From Paramacrobiotus metropolitanus (taxonomy: Eukaryota; Tardigrada; Eutardigrada; Parachela; Macrobiotidae), in assembly GCF_019649055.1 (NCBI RefSeq), contig NW_026570435.1, positions 1 through 64,000 on the forward strand: a stretch of 64,000 nt of DNA. The letters run 5' to 3'. The position numbers were made by a program, and so were the translations under genes. How positions within the stretch are numbered: the stretch's first letter is position 1; every line of letters starts with the position of its first letter. The notes beneath the pieces were generated by a model. That model saw only the letters and a program-made list of their open reading frames with translations. It did not search any database and was not told the DNA's origin. Positions 59,401-64,000 of this stretch are shown in pieces.

Positions 59401-60748
59401 TTCGTAATCATATTATGCAATATTTGGCTGTTTCTTGGCCTGATCTTCTGTCGTATCCGAAATCTGAAAACCGATAAGCTAAACAATTAGTACCCGCTCA
59501 TCAGCCTGAACTCTGAAATGTCTATTCTACCTTGTAGGTACCGGTTTGGGAAACGATACGCTGGATGCCGTTGCGCAGGCGCTTCTCGGCGGAACCGATA
59601 TGTGTAAGCATGCACATTGCACACTGCGGTAGTTGTTAATTTCTGAAGGGTTATCGTTGGTGATTGTTTGCGCTGGGTTGGGTCATTTGCTTACCACTGA
59701 TAAGCAACGGGATAAAACAGAATAAATATGCCAGCAGCAGTGATGCGTGATTGTGTAACATTTATGTGCACGAACTGCGTGCGATTTGATGGCGTTAGAA
59801 AGATAATAGTTTGTAAATAATGGGGGTAGAATGGATATTTTCTCATCCGAGAGTAAAAGAAATTTGCTATTTTTTGGGTGGTGTCGCGTACGAATTTTGC
59901 TTGTCAATGTAAAACAAACAGACATATAAAATATATTGTTGTGGTGATTGCGGTTTTCTCTCAGTTCTTAACTTCTCACGTGGTAGTACTCGTAAAAGCG
60001 CTGATCTGCAATTATGTGGCTTCCTTACCTTCCATTTTTAGTGGCTTACTCGTTAAACTGCCCGCATATTAAAAATTTAATTTTGAATTTCTGCTTCTAC
60101 CGTTTACACGTTTTTTCTTACTTTCACACGTTTAACTGGTAGCAGAATGTCATTTGTTTACCCAGTTGCATTCACGGCGTGAAAAAATATTAAGACAGTA
60201 GCACGTAAACTGCGCATGCGCAATTCGGCTTTTTCATAATTCCGCTGATTCCATAAAAAATTATTTTTTAGACCGGTATTACTTATTAATTAGGCCTTTT
60301 TTTGTAGCGAAAACGATGGACTCGCTGGAGCGACAAGTATCGATGCTTGCGAGTGTAATCGGCGGTTTAGTGAGCGTTGGCGGGATAGTGATAATCGTTA
60401 TCCTGACTGTCTACGTCCGGCGCAAACGGTATTACGCTGATTGTGAGCGTGTCTGTTTTTTGTGTTTCTTTACTTTCGCTTACATTAACAATGTTCTTAT
60501 TACCTTTACGAATATTTTACTACCTTTGCACTGATGTGCGTGTTAGTAAAAGGTACTAAAGCTGGAATTACTTATCCATTGGCATTCAAAGTTCGTTAAT
60601 CGTTACTTAGTCAAAGCCTTTAACATGGTACCAGAATTTTGAGATGGGCTGGTTTCTTTTCAGACGACAGTTGCGCGCCGCTGGCCATGTGCCATTGAAT
60701 CCAGTGCGGGCACCGTTTACCATGGATGATGATGATGATGTTCGCTAG
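56495..60748 (+). CDS. single-pass membrane protein with lamin-tail-like ectodomain
   Basis: Exons 56495-57461, 59538-59603, 60308-60428 and 60664-60748 join in phase to 1,239 nt (412 residues). The start at 56495 gives MLCSKFLLYPEIVVLFFVII, a signal peptide; the frame is open further upstream without a better start. The ectodomain begins VRISEININGPNERDKAHDA and then EFIELISNC, like the I-x-E-[IV]-N...EFIEL opening of LTD (lamin-tail) domains, with LHDYAIVMWRGG and DAHRFGLFL later. A Lys/His-rich linker leads to exon 3, which encodes one membrane helix (LASVIGGLVSVGGIVIIVIL, then TVYVRRKR), and exon 4 gives a short tail ending TMDDDDDVR. I infer a type I surface or endomembrane protein of unknown role. 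The exon 3 donor GTATTA is weak but is the only one in phase. Intron 1 contains a complete LTR element. Confidence 0.65.
57556..57724 (-). repeat. LTR (3' LTR in element orientation)
   Basis: 169-bp terminal repeat, the same as the copy at 58684-58852. It ends at the TSD copy 57551-57555 and contains the stop of the last gag frame. Confidence 0.92.
57720..58599 (-). pseudogene. gag-like gene with frame breaks
   Basis: From an ATG at 58599 the minus strand encodes a capsid-like region (NPETMDWKAW, then HRALLINSLDTKALQLL, then SLVDFATRLRDKTILCDFPA), a charged linker and a CCHC zinc knuckle CKRCGSWRHTPEEC near 57890-57945, with a second, incomplete knuckle CNGCGMKGH after it. Two frame changes, near 58535 and 58330, interrupt it, so this copy is not expected to make intact Gag. 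The knuckle pattern CX2CX4HX4C is typical of Ty3/gypsy- and copia-class Gag; the exact class cannot be set without pol. Confidence 0.8.
58684..58852 (-). repeat. LTR (5' LTR in element orientation)
   Basis: 169-bp terminal repeat matching 57556-57724, adjoining the TSD copy 58853-58857. Confidence 0.92.
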
Positions 60749-61695
60749 AAATGGCCCCGTCTGTGATGTGCGCTTTGCGCAGTTGATAATGATTTGGAAT
60801 GGATTGATATAATGATTTGGAACTGTGAATCTGACTTTAATGGCAAGGAATGTAACGGCGTCTGTATGACTATCTATATTGTATTATATTAACTGCAACC
60901 TGGTGGGGTTACTCTAGTGACATGTATTAGGTATGTGTTTTTATTGTGTGAATTATTTTCTTTTGTTGTTTTAACTGGCGTTGTTTTATATGAGTATCTA
61001 TGTGATTTTGTTTTGTACAACGCTTAAGCGATTTCTTAGTTTCTTGTTAGATTGTAGGATGCCGCAACTGGATTTGCTGGCGTAATTATTTTTGTCTTAA
61101 GTCTCTGATTATGATTTGTACAAGTCTTCAGATGCTGTCATTGCTCGAAACTGTGGACAGATTGACATAAATGACGCTGATGATTCTTTTGTTAAAGTGG
61201 AAAATGATGGTGCAAAAAATGAGTGATCAAGTTGGAAATGATACTATAAAATGCTTGAAAGTTAAAACTATGAAACACATGTTTTTATGTGTAGAAATTA
61301 TGTTTATGTTGTATTCGTAAATCTTTTAATCCGCGCAAAACATCCAAAAGCAGAATGAGCCGGAGTATTGAAATAATCAGATAATTTAGATAAAGTGAGT
61401 TTGTTTTTATTAATTAGAATTGACAACGCAAGATAGTCGGGGAATAATTGTCTCAGTTTTATTCTTCATCCGTCCACAAGATTAAATTCTGAGTGAACAA
61501 TTAATGCGACTGTGACTGTGTAATGGACATCCATCGTCCTGGACTGTCATGTCCTTAATACTTTCACCGCTTTCGTTTTCTGCGCTGGACACCACGGCGA
61601 TAAACTATTCACTAACAATAAATTGTAAAAGTTACCAGAGATACCGTTTCCCGCATAACTTGTACAATCCCGCGCGCCGAATCGTGACCAGCGTA
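60749..61695. other. intergenic, convergent gene ends
   Basis: This is the 3' flank of the membrane-protein gene on the plus strand and of the thyroglobulin-domain gene on the minus strand. No exon or repeat is supported. Confidence 0.45.
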
Positions 61696-62885
61696 TTATA
61701 TTGGCTGGCAGTCCAGGGTACCGGCGTCAGACTCGGGGACCATTTGAGATGAGATTTGTTCGCCTTCTCCATTGGCGCACCAGCATTTTCCCTTGTGACA
61801 CTGCTGTGGCTTGAAAGTGCCATCGGTGTTACACTGCGGTCCATAGCGATTCGGTACTGCAAAACGCATTACACTATCAGCTATACAAACTGATCATAAT
61901 GAGACATTGCATTTCGTTAAAAGTCACCAGGCGAATTTCATCGCTTTCCATTTGTTACAAGGCTCTTTATTTTATTAATTACAAAAAGCAAAAAGCTAAA
62001 TACGTCTTTGTAGTTTTATTATGTCCTAAAGCATTTTTTATACGAAAAAAGACATTTGAAATCCAGGCATCAATCACAGAAGTACTTACACGGACTGATT
62101 TTGGCTTCGTACCACTGGCGCGGACATTTGCAGGCCTTGATCTGTTCTCCGCGATACTCATTGATCACTTCTCCATCTTTCATAAGGCACAGGGTTTCTT
62201 TCGTTTCGGGATTGTACTGTTGGACGGAGTAAGTGAAATCCGTATCACACCGAAAAATGAATCCTTCAAATGCTGCCAACGAAATACTGCACTGTACATT
62301 CTGACCAACATGCAAGTGCACGTTTAATCATCTCATACTTCCGTTTTGGAATTTCTCGAAACGTTTTCGTGGGCAATCACAATCTGACAACGATCGCTGC
62401 GGTGCTACCAACATGATCCCTTCCTTGGAGACGCAGAATTTCAGACCGGATTTGGTATTGAACTGTGTGGGAGCGTACGTTCCATCTGGGTTGCATTTGG
62501 GGGTGAACGGTTCCGAGGGTTGTCGATTCGCGGCGTGCTCGCTGCACTTGCCTAATTCGCAAACACACAGTCGTACAGCGTACACTGTACACGCTATGCA
62601 GTGATAAAAGTTAAATGTAGTAATTGTGAATTGCGCTTTGTAATTGATGGCTTGGATGGTTAATTTTTATGAAAATGGCCGTGCTGTTCCTGTACTGTTA
62701 TTGTACTTACGACCAACTAAGGGTCCAGCCGGAATCGTTAAAGTTGCTGAACAAACCTGGCATCCCACGATTACCACAACGAGCTGCAAAAATTCCAATT
62801 TCGCATTACATTAGTGCTAAGGTTGTTTGCTGTTAAAGGCATGTGTAGAGATTACCCGGAAAATCGCAGCCGTTTTAAGCTCCAT
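61696..62885 (-). CDS. secreted thyroglobulin type-1 repeat protein
   Basis: Exons 62856-62885, 62711-62783, 62339-62593, 62090-62272 and 61696-61856 join in phase to 702 nt (233 residues). The signal peptide is split by an intron: MELKTAAIFR joined to LVVVIVGCQVCSA. Three modules follow. The third is a good thyroglobulin type-1 repeat: YGPQCNTDGTFKPQQC and CWCANGEGEQI, then LDCQPI at the end. The first (CNPDGTYAPTQFN...FCVSKEG) and second (CDTDFTYSVQQYN...LCLMKDG) keep the DGTY/DFTY core, but the QC before the CWC-like position is changed, so their disulfides differ. Such modules often inhibit cysteine, aspartic or metallo-proteases (thyropins) 15-20 residues at a time through their loops; inhibition here is inference. 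The 30-nt first exon was chosen because it is the only Met that completes a signal peptide in phase. Confidence 0.77.
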
Positions 62886-63477
62886 CGCTGAAAAACTGCC
62901 AGCAGAATACAGAGTCAAATGAGCAAATTAGTATTAACAGCGCTGGTTGTCCCAGGAGTTCGAGAATTTTTTATGGACAACTGGAAGCACGCTACACATA
63001 TATTATATTACACACCATAGTAAACATTTAATTTTGCACGTTAAAGGGAAAATGCGAAACAGTTATAAGGCTTGAAGATACGTTGATCAGCAGATCACAT
63101 AAGGTGGACTTTATTTGCCGGTGCTCCACGGACTTTGTTCCGCACAGAAGTGCTGCAGCTTTATCTAGCAGTGGTAATCATTATGTACTTGTACTCTTTC
63201 TTGTAGTACGTACCGTATCAGTTCCATCAACTTTAGTTTTGCATGTGTCGACAGTCAGCTCCAATTATGACCAAGGTAAAAATAGACAACTTTAAGATAT
63301 GCAACAGACAAATCTAATAAGGTAATTAACAATTTCATACTAATTAGTACGAGAATAGCACCAATTACTGTAGAAATTTTTGAGTAATCATTGGCCATGA
63401 TGCGTCTCCCATAATTGCACGTCATTGCCGTAATTAATCTACTTTTACGTACAGAATAATGGCACACTCAGTCGGAA
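62886..63477. other. intergenic, nothing recognised
   Basis: This lies between the start of the thyroglobulin-domain gene and the end of the last gene in the window. No coding exon or repeat is supported. Confidence 0.45.
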
Positions 63478-63841
63478 TCATTGGAACTCGGTGGGTATCG
63501 GATCGTGTTCTGGGAAGGATATTGTGATCACCTTAGGACGGAAGCGGCTGACACTCTTCCCATCCATTAAGGAACACACGCTCTAATAGGCGACAAAGAT
63601 TAATGGGGTAAATGAAACGTCGAATGAAAGGATGCAGTTCGACACATACAAAAATCAGATTATAACTAAAGATTTCGCTCGAAATGCTCCTGACCTTTCG
63701 AGGTCTATAAGAATACCGCACTAACCTCGCTCTCATTTCACTTTCCATATTCTCGACGTATTCATCCGTCACCATTTCCCGACGTGCCGCTTTTATTATA
63801 AATCCAGTTTGCTTTGCTCGAGTCAGTTCTACGTTGTCCAT
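63478..63841 (-). CDS. small unidentified protein (72 residues)
   Basis: Exons 63726-63841 and 63478-63580 join across a 145-bp intron to 219 nt. The product starts MDNVELTRAKQTGFIIKAAR, is highly charged in the first half (DEYVENMESEMRA) and ends SRFRPKVITISFPEHDPIPT plus a short tail. There is no signal peptide or membrane helix, so it is probably intracellular. I recognise no family. The junction uses the donor AG|GTTAGT and the acceptor TATTAGAG|C; the phase closes and the C-terminus looks natural, but another splice choice or a longer 5' end cannot be excluded. Confidence 0.5.
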
Positions 63842-64000
63842 GTCACTTGTATTACTTATATTTCCACTTCAGATATTTACACATCCTTCACAATTCCGGT
63901 GTTACAGATTTCACTAAATTTCGTTCTAATGAACGGTACAGCGCTTATACAGCGTTAGAATGAATAACACAAGTTTTCTTAACCTGTCGGCTAATTTCCA
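63842..64000. other. window edge, upstream of the last gene
   Basis: Presumed 5' flank of the minus-strand gene ending at 63841. Nothing specific was recognised. Confidence 0.4.

Noticed and set aside
1-64000. tRNA, rRNA or CRISPR arrays
   Set aside because: I found no cloverleaf with T-loop GTTCRA in the right context, no rRNA signature, and no spaced direct-repeat array. A tRNAscan or Infernal run would settle the RNA genes.

Overview
This window comes from an animal nuclear genome. Genes are split by GT-AG introns from about 50 bp to over 2 kb, every codon phase I reconstructed closes in frame, and the families are metazoan: chymotrypsin-fold proteases, serpins, an astacin, SMYD proteins with MYND zinc fingers, thyroglobulin type-1 modules, NIPSNAP and a POT1-like protein. 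A small ecdysozoan such as a tardigrade would fit, but that is inference and the sequence does not prove it. All exon coordinates were read by eye from splice signals, reading phase and paralogue comparison.

Layout. 0-3.8 kb: a 542-bp hAT-type MITE and one small unidentified ORF. 3.8-9.6 kb (+): a NIPSNAP-family mitochondrial protein whose introns hold a diverged repeat pair and a retroelement remnant. 9.6-13 kb: a TIR element, GPCR-like remnants and an exon with a signal peptide. 14.4-27.2 kb (-): four tandem secreted S1 serine protease genes (called A, B, C, D here); A has lost two of the three catalytic residues, and an intron of B holds a 1.76-kb Mutator-like element with a Ulp1/C48 protease fragment. 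28.2-35.7 kb (-): two SMYD paralogues (E and F) damaged in different ways, with a stray protease exon between them. 36.5-39.2 kb (-): S1 protease G. 40.0-42.7 kb (-): POT1-like protein. 43.7-44.5 kb (-): astacin. 45.2-49.7 kb (-): two tandem serpins. 50.5-52.1 kb (-): S1 protease M. 53.6-55.9 kb (+): SMYD-like gene N. 56.5-60.7 kb (+): a single-pass membrane protein with a lamin-tail-like ectodomain and a fresh gag-only LTR element in intron 1. 61.7-62.9 kb (-): secreted thyroglobulin type-1 protein. 63.5-63.8 kb (-): a 72-residue protein.

How it fits together. Six S1 genes share one architecture: a signal peptide, a variable Pro/Thr/Ser-rich propeptide, a CG-x-PR...DPF motif, a cut site before IVGG (or a variant), and a catalytic domain with four cysteines beyond the usual S1 set. 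An astacin, two serpins and a thyroglobulin type-1 protein lie in the same 50 kb, so the region reads as an extracellular-proteolysis neighbourhood grown by tandem duplication. The order D-E-(D-like exon)-F-G suggests that a protease+SMYD unit was duplicated and then partly lost.
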